From: Brachionus plicatilis
Lineage: Eukaryota > Rotifera > Eurotatoria > Ploima > Brachionidae
Direction of reading: 5' to 3'
DNA length: 57,862 nt
Assembly (NCBI GenBank): GCA_010279815.1
Contig: QEOQ01000122.1
Span: 442,058 to 499,919 of the forward strand
Both the position numbers and the translations under genes were made by a program. A model generated the notes under the pieces. That model searched no databases. It was not told the origin of the DNA and was given only the letters and a program-made list of their open reading frames with translations. Positions 1 through 10,279 of the stretch are shown here, one piece after another (the stretch's first letter is position 1; each line of letters starts with the position of its first letter).

Positions 1-20
1 TAAATTATTCTAAGATTAAT

Positions 21-440
21 AATTTGTTGAGAATTTTTCATGATTTTTTCCATTTTAAATTAAAAAATTTATATCTTTTTAATAAAGCAATTTTTTAAAT
101 TTCTGACTCAATTTTTGAAATCCTTATAAAAATTTACTCACGAAAAAAGTTTCTAATTTAAATATATTTTTTTTAATTTTTGAATTTTTGATTTTTAATC
201 TTTTAAATTTTTTTAAAATTTTTGAATTTTTAAATAATTTAAAATTTCAAAGCCTAAATTAAAGCATTCCAGCATTTAAAAGAATTTTAAAGCATTTGAA
301 CAAATACAATTTAATATTTAACCAAAGATCCCAATTTAAATTTAATTTTTCATTAAATAATAAGGCAAAAACAATTAATTACATTGTTACCACGTATTTG
401 ATCCAACAATAAAATAAATTTGCATTCCCAATAATTTTAT
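21..440. repeat. diverged direct copy flanking the satellite
   Basis: This AT-rich stretch (clearest at 81-150) is repeated with small differences after the satellite, clearest at 1163-1226, an offset of about 1082 bp. The shared part includes AATAAAGC, GACTCAATTTTTGAAATCC and TTTACTC. The following low-complexity part and an AAGCCT...AAAGCAT block also seem to have a diverged partner near 1460-1530. The arrangement suggests the window begins inside a larger repeat unit of about 1.08 kb. No gene is visible here. Confidence 0.5.
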
Positions 441-1100
441 CAAAATTTTTCATGATTTTTAACCATTTTTTAGGGTCCAGATACATTAAATAACTCATGA
501 TACTATTCAAAAAAATTAGAAAGAATTTTTCTTTTTCAAAATAATTTTTTCAAAATATTTAATGATTTTTAACCATTTTTTAGGGTCCAGATACATTAAA
601 TAACTCATGATACTATTCAAAAAAATTAGAAAGAATTTTTCTTTTTCAAAATAATTTTTTCAAAATTTTTCATGATTTTTAACCATTTATTAGGGTCCAA
701 ATACAATAATTAACTAATTTACTTATTCGAAATAATTGGAAAAAATTTTTCTTAGTCAAAATAATTTTTTCAAAATTTTTCATGTTTTTTAACCATTTTT
801 CAGGGTCCAAATACATTAAATAACTCATTTGACAAATCAAAAAAATTGGAAAAAATTTTTCTTAGTCAAAATAATTTTTTCAAAATTTTTCATGATTTTT
901 AACCATTTATTAGGGTCCAAATACCATAATTAACTCATTTAATTATTCGAAATAATTGGAAAAAATTTTTCTTAGTCAAAATAATTTTTTCAAAATTTTT
1001 CATGTTTTTTAACCATTTTTCAGGGTCCAAATACATTAAATAACTCATTTGACAAATCAAAAAAATTGGAAAAAATTTTTCTTTGTCAAAATAATTTATT
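441..1100. repeat. 110-bp satellite, six units, with 220-bp higher-order pattern
   Basis: The marker AGGGTCCA recurs at 472, 582, 692, 802, 912 and 1022, a strict 110-bp period. Units 1 and 2 are nearly identical. Units 3 and 5 share ACCATTTATTAGGG and TTATTCGAAATAATTGG, while units 4 and 6 share ACCATTTTTCAGGG and GACAAATCAAAAAA. Units 3+4 and 5+6 therefore form a 220-bp higher-order repeat. No coding potential. Confidence 0.9.
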
Positions 1101-1234
1101 CAAAATTTTAATGATTTTTTTCCTTTAAAAAAAAAAATTATTATAAAAAATTAAATCTTTTAAATAAAGCTAATTTTTAAATTTTTGACTCAATTTTTGA
1201 AATCCTCATAAAATTTTACTCGGAAAAATATTTT

Positions 1235-1470
1235 GAAATTTTTAAAATTTTTGATTTTTAAATTTTTGATTTTTAAATTTTTGAATTTTTTAAATTTATG
1301 AATTTTTAAATTTTTGAATTTTTAAATTTTTGAATTTTTAAAATTTTGAATTTTTAAATTTTTGAATTTTTAAATTTTTGAATTTTTAAATTTTTGAATT
1401 TTTAAATTTTTAAATTTTTAAATTTTTAAATTTTTTAAAATTTTTTAAATTTTTTAAATTTTTAAATTTT
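1235..1470. repeat. low-complexity AATTTTTGAATTTTTAA tract
   Basis: A run of near-identical units of about 11-12 bp built from TTTTTAAA and TTTTTGAA. It looks like slippage-grown simple repeat next to the satellite. Nothing else is visible in it. Confidence 0.85.
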
Positions 1471-1839
1471 TAAAAGCCTTAATAAACCATTGCGGCACTT
1501 GTAAACTTTAAAAAGCATTAAACTTAATAGAAATTAATATTTTCCCACGGTCCCCCATTGAAAATAAAAAATCAAAGAAAAAGGCGGCAAACGCTATTGA
1601 TTTCAAAAAACCCATGCAAAAAATAAATTAATCCAGCAAAAAATTAAATTTGCATTGATCTCCATGCAATTTTTAAATTCCCCCATAGACTCCCATGAAA
1701 AAGCCTATTCTCAATGCTAACTATAGCAAATTCAATGACGACCATTGAAAGCCATTGAAAACGATCATATGCAATAGAAAAAAATAAAAAAGCAAAATTG
1801 TAAAATAAACTTAACAAAAGTTTGCACCCAATTTAAGGC

Positions 1840-2110
1840 AGTAAAAGTGGAATAACTTCCGCTGGGGACATAATTAAAAGTTGCGCATAGACTTTTTGGA
1901 TTCAGCTCACTGAGAGGAATCCAAAAATATCCAATTCAGAAAAAATTGTCGTGGGGGTCCATGGCAATGTGGCAAATACCGGTCAAAAAAAGGGTGCAAA
2001 TAGTGGAAGTTGAATAACTTTTGACAGGAGAGTCGCCTTTGCTAACCAAGAGTATATTTGGAATCAGCTCGCGATTATGAACCTGAAAAATATACTTATA
2101 GGTGGGTCAG
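1840..2110. repeat. two diverged tandem units of about 162 bp in a GC-richer block
   Basis: GGAATAACTT near 1850 and TGAATAACTT near 2011, and TTCAGCTC at 1901 and ATCAGCTC at 2063, sit about 162 bp apart, so two diverged copies lie in tandem. The surrounding block (about 1540-2640) is clearly richer in G and C than the window. It holds several overlapping short ORFs in three frames, none with a recognisable domain. I read it as unclassified repeat DNA rather than a gene. Confidence 0.4.
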
Positions 2111-2639
2111 GTGTAACAGGCGGTCCCCAGAGGGTGGGGTACAAAGAATGGTACGGAGTGGATAGCGGGCGCTGGGAGCATGGCACAGGTCTCGTCCTAT
2201 TTTTTCGGTCGTCCCACTGGGATGCTCTATCTGAAAAGGTACTTTGTTGGGGGGGTCAAAAATGGACCAAAGGGTGTCATTTCGTCGAGCAACTGTGCGA
2301 GTGTCAAAAAGGTAAATTGCATTTTAAGGTATGAAGCAAGGTTGGAAATCAAAAAGTGGATACAGATTCGGAATGTGCTCGGTGAGACCAATTCAAAAAT
2401 GTACAAAAAGTCCAAAGAACATGTTTTTGAAATTTTGCCAAAAGTATTTTTCTGGAAAAAAAGGTGGTTATGGAACGAAAATGAAAAAAAGGGCCATGGT
2501 GTGGAACCTAATTTTTGATTGTCTATCCAACGCGCCATCAACCGAGTCTGTACGATGTTCGAGTCGGTCCAGCAAAATCGTACACTCAAATCAACACAGA
2601 GAGCGTATTTTATATTAAAGGATTAATTTTACAACATCA

Positions 2640-3670
2640 TATTATACATAGATAAACTTATGGTCATTTTTTCTCGGAATTTATTATTATAAATAAACTT
2701 TTTATAAACTTATTTAGAGATGATTTCTCTCTAAAAGAATTTAAAATCAATTTATTAAAAAATTTAAATAATATTGTAACATTAGTAGAAAATCAATTTG
2801 ATAATTTAAACTTTTATGTTAAGTATTCTTATCTTTTTAATTGGATTTTTTTTTTTAATAAATATTGTGAATTTTGTAGATTTGAATAGATCTAAATGGC
2901 TTGTGAAAATATGAATTAAAAACTAACTGTTAAACTACCTTGATGGTTTGACAGATAGACATATGTCTTATTTAGTTTTAAATAAATACAAAAAAATAAA
3001 TGCCGTTTAAAAATATCAATTTTTAATAAGTAATTGATAAAAGATTCTTTTCTTTTAGTTTTACAGCAATTTGAGAGTGAAAAGTTTATTGAATTGTTTT
3101 TCCCTTTAAAAAAAAGTAAATTTTTTTCATGTAGATTTTGAAATTTTATGGCTAATTAGCTTGAGCTTCAATATATTTTACAAAAAAAAGAAAATATTTC
3201 TAGTGGGTCAAAAATATCTTTCTTGGGCCTAAACGTATTACATTATTTACAGAAAAATAAAAAAATTTCAAACAAAAATGAATGTTGAGTAGGATTCAGA
3301 ATTTATGGTAAGAAATTTAATAATAGGATAATCTTTAAAATTAAATATTGTCTATTTTTTTTTTTTAATTTCTGGAATATATTTTTACAAAAATAAAGTT
3401 TATTTATATTAGATTAGGCAAAAAAATTTTAATCAATTATTTTGAGAAATTTAAAATTTTTCCGATTTAATTAAAAAAAAATCTAATTGCCAAATCAAGA
3501 ATTTAAATCTTGATCTAAACATAATTTAATGTTGTTCAAATTAAAAAAAATATTCAAATAATTCTAATCTCAGTTATAACGAAAAATTTTATACAAAATT
3601 TATTTAAAATTAAAACTAAAGTCTTCTATATTTTGGCTAAAAAAATTAATTAATTAAAACTAGAATAGAA
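2640..3670. other. intergenic AT-rich, no feature seen
   Basis: Poly-A/T-rich DNA with no ORF, inverted repeat or RNA gene that I can support. It lies downstream of the minus-strand membrane-protein gene that ends at 3679. Confidence 0.5.
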
Positions 3671-3678
3671 TTTTTAGT

Positions 3679-4432
3679 TTAAGTCTTTACCCAAATTCTT
3701 CCATTGTTAAAATAATCTAAAAACTTTGTGCTTTTAATTGCCAAATACAGACAAACCAAAAACGCAAGTGCACCCATAATAATCAACAAGCTGTTCATAG
3801 CCAATTCAATATTTTGAAAATAAGTCTTAATTTAAAAAACTATTATAAACAAAATTTAATTTTATCAAAATTTTTACTCGATTAAACACACCATTGAAAG
3901 GATAAACTTGCACAGACAGAATTGAGGACAATATTAAATAGAGAGAGAATACCAATGTAGTCCATGAAGCTATGCTAACTGACAATACACTTACAAAGGT
4001 TCCGTCTCCTCTTGACAAAATTGAAAGAATTCCTGTCCCCACCATCTTCAAGAGAATTTTTTTTATGAAAATTAAAATTTTATTTTAAATAAATATTTTT
4101 ACCATGAGTCCAACCCAAATACCCTTTCCGATAGTTGGCCATATACTGTTTTCGTTCCAAGTAGCGGCCAGGTCCGGGCTGCCGATCAAAGGTATTCCTG
4201 CACCAAAATTATTTGGATTTTGAAAAAAAGGCCTCGTCAGCGTTCCAAGTGATATGTCAATGCTTGTCCATATCAATGATAAACAGCCTAAAATGATCAA
4301 CAGGGCTCCGCAAATTACTGGTGAAGAAAGATAAGTCCAAGCCCGAGTCAATTTCGTATTATAATAGGCGTCATACTCATAGGGCTTGATCAATGGGCGC
4401 TTTATTTTGGGCATACGTCGATCACGCTTCAT
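3679..4432 (-). CDS. four-TM membrane protein, CD20/MS4A-like topology
   Basis: Three exons on the minus strand: 4432-4103, 4045-3878, 3825-3679. The introns are 57 and 52 nt, GT-AG and phase 0, giving 214 aa. The ATG at 4432 is in AAAATG context. A basic cytoplasmic N-terminus (KRDRRMPKIKRPLIK) is followed by TM1 (about 42-60, SSPVICGALLIILGCLSLIW) and a loop of about 45 residues. TM2 (GIWVGLMMVGTGILSIL) spans the first splice junction. TM3 (VSVLSVSIASWTTLVFSLY) and, in exon 3, TM4 (SLLIIMGALAFLVCLYLAI) follow, with a short tail. The TM2-TM3 spacing and the G-W-G...GTG..SI pattern recall MS4A/TMEM176-type tetraspans, but I cannot assign a named family. Not a classical tetraspanin: the large loop follows TM1 and there is no CCG motif. 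Confidence 0.75.
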
Positions 4433-4601
4433 TTTAATATTCAACAAAAAAAAATTTTTTCAAATTCTTTTAGCTTTTATTTTCCATAAATGGAATGCAG
4501 GCTAATTTTGGCCACGGTTAATGGGTCATTTGGAAAAAAAAGATTCAAAAATTAAATTTATTTAATAAAAAAAATTTGTTTAACCTAAATTTAAAAAAAA
4601 A

Positions 4602-4780
4602 TTAATTTTTTTCTTCTTTGTCACAGCCAGCACTAGGTCTTTCACATCTGAAAAACCTGCAATTATTTGTTAAGCAATGGGCGTCTTTGCCACAAAATCC
4701 ATTCTTAACTCCTTTAGTTCGCTCAACCCAGAACTATGAGCAATCAAACATATGATGTTTAGCAGTATAAAGAACTTCAT
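4602..4780 (-). pseudogene. small secreted Cys-rich peptide gene with apparent frameshift
   Basis: From the ATG at 4780 (minus strand) the frame encodes a good signal peptide, MKFFILLNIICLIAHSSG, then runs to a TAA after 36 codons. The next frame, from about 4725 to the TAA at 4602, reads a compact hydrophilic Cys-rich peptide: NGFCGKDAHCLTNNC, then RFFRCERPSAGC and DKEEKN. The two halves look like one precursor of about 58 residues separated by a one-base shift between the signal peptide and the mature part. No intron of plausible length fits. Either it is a decayed gene or the window has a sequencing error. The family is not recognised. An AATAAA-like signal follows near 4560 on the same strand. 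It lies 170 bp upstream of, and co-oriented with, the four-TM gene. Confidence 0.45.
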
Positions 4781-4799
4781 TTTAGAAAAGAATAATTTT

Positions 4800-5920
4800 T
4801 TTATTTTCTGTTTTATCTAGAAAAAATGAAAACGCAATTGGTTTATAAAAGATAAAAAGTGTTGATTTGCCATTTGGAAGAAGTGTTTAACCTTTGAATA
4901 ATAATATGTTTATTTTTTTAAGTGTTCCGCTATTTATTCATTTTATGTCTGAACTTAACATTTTATTTTCAAGATTGTCTGAATATATTGTTTAATGGTT
5001 TAAAAAATTAATTTTTTTTATTTATTAAGCTTTAACAAAAATTATATCATAATTTATTTTGTCTTATGTCCAGCAACATTTTTATTTTGCAAAGCAGTTT
5101 ATTTTAGATTCATATTTGATCAATAATTTTTTTAACATTTTTTATTTCAAATTTTAATGAAATTAAATTAAATTTAATGTAACCAAAAATATTGTGAATC
5201 AAATTTTAGATACTATTAAAATTTTGCTTATTCAGGACAAAAGAAATTAACTTGAATTTCTTTTCAACAATACAAAATCATTTAAAAAATAATTATTAAC
5301 ATGAAATCTCATAAACAAAAATAAATTATCTCATTTTTTTGAAAGAATGAAGTTAAGAGCAATGTAACAGATGCAAATTTCAAATGCTTTATAAAGTTTG
5401 CTCCAAAAATATTACTAATGACAATTTGGGGTGCATTTTTATTGAAAATGTTCATTATGATGTCTAGATTTCACAGAATTGTTGAATTTTGAACGAAATA
5501 TTTTTAGAAAAAAAAATATCTAGCATTAACTAGATTTACAGAGATACAGGCTGACCTTAAAGTTGACTTTTAATTTTAAGTCAACCTCTCTTAGAAAATT
5601 TTTTTAATGTTTTTGCTGTCACATTGAATAAACAGGAATTATTCTGGTATTTTAAAAGATTTCTAACAGACTGATAAAACTGCCTAAAAAAATAGAAACT
5701 TCGGCCAAGAAAAATCAGTTTTAACAAGATATCTCTGTTCGGTCAAGTTATATTTAAATAAAAGCTTAGCCAATTCATTCATAAATTTGTAATTAAAAAA
5801 AATTATTTTTTAAGTACCTTTTTGATCAAGAGATGAATTTTTGAGAATTTCTAAATCTAAAATTTCAGTTTTTAAAATATTGATTTATACTTTTTATTAT
5901 ATTATATATTTTATACTAAA
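4800..5920. other. intergenic AT-rich, no gene seen
   Basis: No ORF of note. A weak inverted pairing occurs around 5536-5590 and 5720-5750 (both carry ACAGAGATA-like blocks in opposite orientation), perhaps an old MITE, too diverged to define. Confidence 0.4.
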
Positions 5921-5939
5921 AAAAAAATTAATTCAAATT

Positions 5940-6060
5940 GGTTCAATTTTTGTTTTTGAATAACAATTTATCTCCTGTTGAAATAACATTGAAAAATTCA
6001 ATTTTTTTAATTTTTTTCAGTTTCAAATAAAAAAACAATTTTAAGTATATATTTTACGAA
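5940..6060. repeat. lone arm of the 40.6/41.1-kb inverted-repeat element
   Basis: GTTGAAATAACATTGAAAAA followed by TTTTTTTCAGTTTCAAATAAAAA and TTTTAAG matches, with substitutions, the arms at 40568-40692 and (inverted) 41101-41228. No inverted partner is seen nearby, so this looks like a solitary or degraded copy. Confidence 0.55.
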
Positions 6061-6104
6061 AAAAATGCTGTTAAATTTTTTTAATTTTTTTTTAATCTTA
6101 AATA

Positions 6105-6480
6105 TTTAGTGTGTTAGTCATGCAATCCGAGGAACGAAGGTTCAAAACCCGCTGATGGTGAAAAAATCTTCAAAATATCTGTCTCTGTCTTGCAATACGG
6201 GACAAATGTTTAAACCCTTACATGATAAGAAGGGGGACTTTTTTCGACTGTGATGATAAAAGATCGATGGATAACCACTATATCATAAAAATTTCTTAGG
6301 ATATTATCATTAAAAGCCGGTCCAAAATTGACACCGGTCATTTTAGTGTTAAATTTATTATTTTTTTTTAAAGATAATTTAGAGAGTTAGTTCCTTTGGG
6401 CAGCTCCGAACGGCGAAGCGCCTTCTTCTCAACCAGCATGTTAGGAATGCTTCTGTATTAATTAAACTATATTAAAGCTC
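6105..6480. repeat. unclassified GC-richer insertion, possibly SINE-like
   Basis: GGTTCAAAACCC at about 6150 resembles a polymerase III B box, preceded by a weak A-box-like stretch. The block has more G+C than its surroundings and no ORF. The boundaries and the SINE reading are uncertain. Confidence 0.25.
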
Positions 6481-6773
6481 TAGTGTTAAATACAATGATT
6501 AATATTTTTTATGCAAAATTTATAATCTTATTTAGATTTGATGTAATCATGACAGAAAAACTTGAAGAGAAACTAGCTTTGACTAACAAATTTAAGGTAA
6601 ATAATTGTTAGGTAATAATAAATTTATAATAATGCTTTACATAAAAAATTTGATTACTTAAATATAAAATGACACTATTAGTCAGAAAATATTTATTTTA
6701 TTATAAAAGTTTATGTGATACCTTGAGTTTTGTTCATGCAAGATAAATTAGCTATGAATTAAAATAAAAACGC

Positions 6774-6781
6774 TATAAAAA
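6774..6781 (+). promoter_or_regulatory. TATA box of the EF-hand gene
   Basis: TATAAAAA lies 38-45 nt upstream of the start codon at 6819, the expected place for a core promoter with a short 5' UTR. It stands out because of the flanking GC bases (CGC before, GCGAG after). Confidence 0.6.
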
Positions 6782-6818
6782 GCGAGTGAAAATTCAAAAT
6801 TAAAATTTAAAATTTAAA

Positions 6819-7478
6819 ATGGGTGGAAAAAAATCAAAGCCAAGCAATGCCGGAGAAACCAAACCAGTGGTTATTCCGCCAAAAAATGAGTTAACTGAAA
6901 AAGACTTTAGCTTTTTGACTGCTCAAACTGGAATGTCAAGAGCAGAGGTCAAGCATTTTTATGATGAATTTATGGCTAATAATGCCGATGGAAAATTGGA
7001 TAAGAGAGAATTTTGCCGTCTTTATGACAAACTGAGACCAGAACCACCAGAACGTATTGATGAAATAGCTGTCTTTGTTTTCGAGGCGTTCGATCAAGAT
7101 AACAGTGGAACAATCTGTTTTAATGAGTTTTTGGTAGCTTATTCTTTGACTACTCGGGGCGATCCCAAAGGAAAATTAGAATATGCTTTTGACATGTATG
7201 ATATTGATGATAATGGAAGCTTGTCATCGCAAGAAGTCAGATCAGTTGTAATAGGAATGTTGGATCTATTGGTAAACTTTTTTTTAAAAATTTTTTAACA
7301 AAGGTTTTAAATGAACAATTTTTAGGGAGCTGATAGAAAGACAGATGCACAAGCTCTTGCAGCTGAATGTATTGAACAATTAGATGGAAACAGGGATGGC
7401 AGAGTTAGTAAAGAGGAATTTATCAATGGATTGCTTGCCAATTATAGTCTTAGAGCTCTCATGTCCCCATTTAATTAA
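6819..7478 (+). CDS. neuronal-calcium-sensor-type EF-hand protein
   Basis: Exons 6819-7271 and 7326-7478 (54-nt intron, phase 0) encode 201 aa, the usual size for the recoverin/frequenin/hippocalcin group. The N-terminus MGGKKSK is a consensus N-myristoylation site, implying a Ca-dependent membrane switch. EF1 (53-64) has Ala at loop position 1 and is probably non-binding, as in the family, although the usual Cys-Pro is absent. EF2 (92-103, DQDNSGTICFNE), EF3 (128-139, DIDDNGSLSSQE) and EF4 (171-182, DGNRDGRVSKEE) keep their acidic ligands. EF4 lies wholly in exon 2; ignoring the intron would truncate the protein after EF3. It ends ALMSPFN. Expected role: cytosolic Ca2+ sensor regulating kinases, cyclases or channels; the exact orthologue (NCS-1, visinin or other) is not resolved. 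Confidence 0.9.
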
Positions 7479-7479
7479 A

Positions 7480-8185
7480 TACTATGCATACAAAATTAAA
7501 GAAAATATTAAGACAAAATTGCATTTTTTTAAATGGCTTTGAATTTAATTGATTTTAATTTAATTTAACCATAATAACCGTAATTTAGAATTATTCATTT
7601 TATTAAACTTAAAAATTTTTGTCAAAAAATAAATAAAAAATGATATTATTATATTAAAACGATAAAACAGCAATTAATCTTTTAAATTTGAAAATTCAGG
7701 TACGATGATTAATCGATGAGATTGATTGGTATCATTAATGTGTTAGGAACCATTTCATCTAAATTCAAAGATGAAAATAAGAATATTTCATCGAAAAAAA
7801 TCAATGAAAAAATATTTAAATACATCATAATTTATTCAATTATTAAATGATATTTTTTAATATTTAAAAATTTTTTTTTCTAATTTTTTTATCAATTAAT
7901 TTAAATTTTTATGATTAAATTCAATTACAATGTTTAAAGATTAAAAGTTAAAAGTTTAACTAAAACTTTTAAAGAACATCAATTCACTTTTCTCGATCGA
8001 AAAAATTTAATTTTACACTATTTAAGCAAAGGATAATTATAACCTGTATTTTTCAAATAATTAGTTTTTGTCGAAAAAAATTAGTATACAATTTAGTATC
8101 AATTTTGTCAGAATTAAATAAAAAAAATTAAGCTATACAACATGATAATTTTTAACTTAAGATTGATTTATTGTCTTTTAATTAG
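7480..8185. other. 3' flank of the EF-hand gene, no gene seen
   Basis: AT-rich 3' UTR and intergenic DNA. AAATAAATAAAAA near 7629 could serve as the polyadenylation signal. Nothing else is supported. Confidence 0.4.
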
Positions 8186-8191
8186 ACTAAA

Positions 8192-8412
8192 TGCCAGTGT
8201 TCGGTACCGTGAGTACTGTGTCGGGTACCGATAAAGTTGGCGTTGTTGGCCGTTTTGATGGCCTCAAACTAAACTTTTTTTCTTATACTCAATTGTTTTC
8301 TCTATCAAATTTTCATATTTAAATATTTTATAGGTAAGTTGTCACTCGCGGCCATCAAAACAGCCAACATCAACTTTTGGCGGTCTAGTGGCCACCATTC
8401 ACGGCACTAAAT
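8192..8412. mobile_element. short imperfect inverted-repeat element
   Basis: GTTGGCCGTTTTGATGGCC at about 8248 is matched in inverted orientation by GGCCATCAAAACAGCCAAC at 8351. The outer ends (AGTGTTCGG... and ...CACGGCACT) are roughly inverted too. ACTAAATG before the left end and ACTAAATA at the right resemble an 8-bp target duplication. It is GC-rich against its surroundings and non-coding, and is best read as a small hAT-like MITE with eroded termini. Confidence 0.5.
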
Positions 8413-9129
8413 ACTACTAAAGGCAGCTTGAGTAAATTTTTAAATCAAAGAACATTGCTAAGCAATCCAATTATATATCGCTTGTTAAAAATTTTAAATT
8501 TTAATATTTTTTCATTTTATGTAAAATATTTAAAAAAATTAAGAAAATTTATTCGCAAATTATTTCGTAATAAAAATTTTTAAAAATTTCTTGGAAAAAT
8601 TGCACAATTATATTATTTACATTTTTCCATTAAGGGGCTTTATGAAGCCTGTTTAGAATCGGTTCGAAATTAAAACTATTACATCTATACTTGGGTGCAC
8701 AATTTAAGAATCATCTACCCAATTTAGCTTTGAAAGTTTTTTGAAAGATATCTCGCTTAGAAGATGTATAGTAAAAACAGTAGAAACATACGTTTTATTT
8801 AAAAGATATGAGGTTTCGAAATTTTGGAAAGACTTTTCACCTGGATTCTTAGCTTTAAAAGTTATTTAATAAAATTTTTCAAAATGTTGATTATTTTTTA
8901 TAGAACCCTTAACGCTTTCAATTTATTTACTATGTTTAAATAAACACTTTCGGTTTTGTGAAATTTAGTACAAATTGATAAAAAGACGACAAAAGTATTA
9001 TTAAAAATTGAATAACCTTTTTTCTAAAAGTTAAAAGTAAGTTTCGTGATTGCGACATTGTGCAATATTCGTAATTGTTGCATCATGGGATTTTTGTTTT
9101 AACATTTTTGTTCAAACTTTTTTATTAAC

Positions 9130-9315
9130 AGGGTTGTCAATGATTGGAATAAACTACCGGAAGAAATTATCAACTCAAGGAATACAAACAGTTTCAAAGC
9201 AAAACTTGATGTTTGGATGGCGAAACGATTTGAAGCGACTGCTATAGCTCATTAGAGCTCTGCTTGGTTGACTCCAAGCTGCAGTTTACACTACTACTTC
9301 TACTACTTCTACTAC
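9130..9315 (+). mobile_element. 3' end of a non-LTR retrotransposon (Jockey/CR1-like)
   Basis: Codons 9130-9252 read RVVNDWNKLPEEIINSRNTN then SFKAKLDVWMAK, ending with TAG at 9253. This is the characteristic C-terminal tail after the reverse transcriptase of many Jockey/CR1/L2 elements (RVVNxWNxLPxxVVxAxSxxxFKxxLD). A short 3' UTR ends in a CTACTACTT simple repeat at about 9290-9315. No RT domain lies upstream, so it is a 5'-truncated copy. Confidence 0.75.
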
Positions 9316-9530
9316 ATAATATACACAAAAATATTTTTAACATACATAAAAATATTTTGAGCATACGAGGTTTTCATCCAAACAAACATTACCTCAAAAA
9401 CATACAAAATGCTGAAAACCATACATGAATCTATCTAACACACAAAAACCTTTTAAACATATATTTTAATTTTTAAATAATTTAAGTATCAAATATTAAA
9501 AAAAATTTATTTATTAATTAATTAAACGAT

Positions 9531-9848
9531 TCAAATTAATTTTTTTATAGTTTTATTATTTATAATTAAATAAAGTATACAATATAAAATTTTAGACAGA
9601 ATTAGTCTTTTCCTAGACATTTTAAAGGCCTTTTTGTCTTCTCTTTTTAGTTTGTTTACGAATTTATTATTTTTTAGCAAATTATCGAGAGTTGTTAGTT
9701 GACTACATAATTTATATTTAAAAAAAAAATTACAACTACAATATTTATCATTAATATTTAAAGAATAACTAATTAAATTATTATCTGAAAATTGCCAACA
9801 ATTTTCTTCGAATTTTCTGAATTTAGCATTAAGTATGTTTATTAGCAT
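9531..9848 (-). pseudogene. SWIM-type zinc-finger fragment, MULE/transposase derived
   Basis: A 105-aa minus-strand ORF contains WQFSDNNLISYSLNINDKYC followed by SCNFFFKYKLCSQ, the C-x-C-x(n)-C-x-H pattern of a SWIM finger with the final His replaced by Gln. Such fingers occur in MULE-type transposases and in SWIM proteins derived from them. The fragment is isolated, lacks catalytic parts and has a degenerate ligand, so I treat it as a remnant. A second, different SWIM fragment lies at 30425-30705. Confidence 0.45.
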
Positions 9849-9904
9849 TGCGTATGTTTTTTAGCTATTTGTATGTCTTCAAGATTTTTTGTATGTTAAA
9901 CATC

Positions 9905-10275
9905 TTACGGTGTGAAAATAACCGTTTCAAATATTTAAATAAACCTTATCAATTTTCACAGCTTATCTAGATTTTATCTTTATGCTCATATGAATCATTA
10001 ATCATATGTCATAAATCTTTATGACCGATTTAATTCATAACTTGTCTTTATTTAAATTCTTTATGATTTAAATAAAATTCTTTATGATTAATGACCTTTT
10101 TAAGTTACAACTACTGAATATAAATAGAAGTTGTAATTCTTAAAAAAAGGGAGCTTTTTAACATTGTATTTTTCCTATTTACTTTAAATTTATAATAAAC
10201 GTTTATTCAACACGATTTTGTTCTTTGTCTTCTCTCTATCTCCTCTAAAGTTAATCGAAGGTATTCAGGCCAAAT
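9905..10275 (+). mobile_element. possible solo LTR
   Basis: An AATATAAATAG TATA-like box near 10116, an AATAAA-type signal near 10193 and then a pyrimidine-rich TTCTCTCTATCTCCTC stretch up to 10275 follow the layout of a retrotransposon LTR (U3-R-U5). I could not find a clear TG...CA end pair or target duplication and no internal coding region is adjacent. Tentative. Confidence 0.25.
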
Positions 10276-10279
10276 TCCC

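Noticed and set aside
2077..2618. Three overlapping ORFs of 85-120 codons on both strands
   Set aside because: They overlap in different frames, show no domain or signal peptide, and lie in repeat-like DNA; the openness is explained by the higher GC content.
6549..6596. Possible upstream first exon (ATG, 16 codons, then GTAAAT) for the EF-hand gene
   Set aside because: No acceptor joins it in frame to 6819, and the MGG myristoylation start with a TATA box just upstream is a better beginning.
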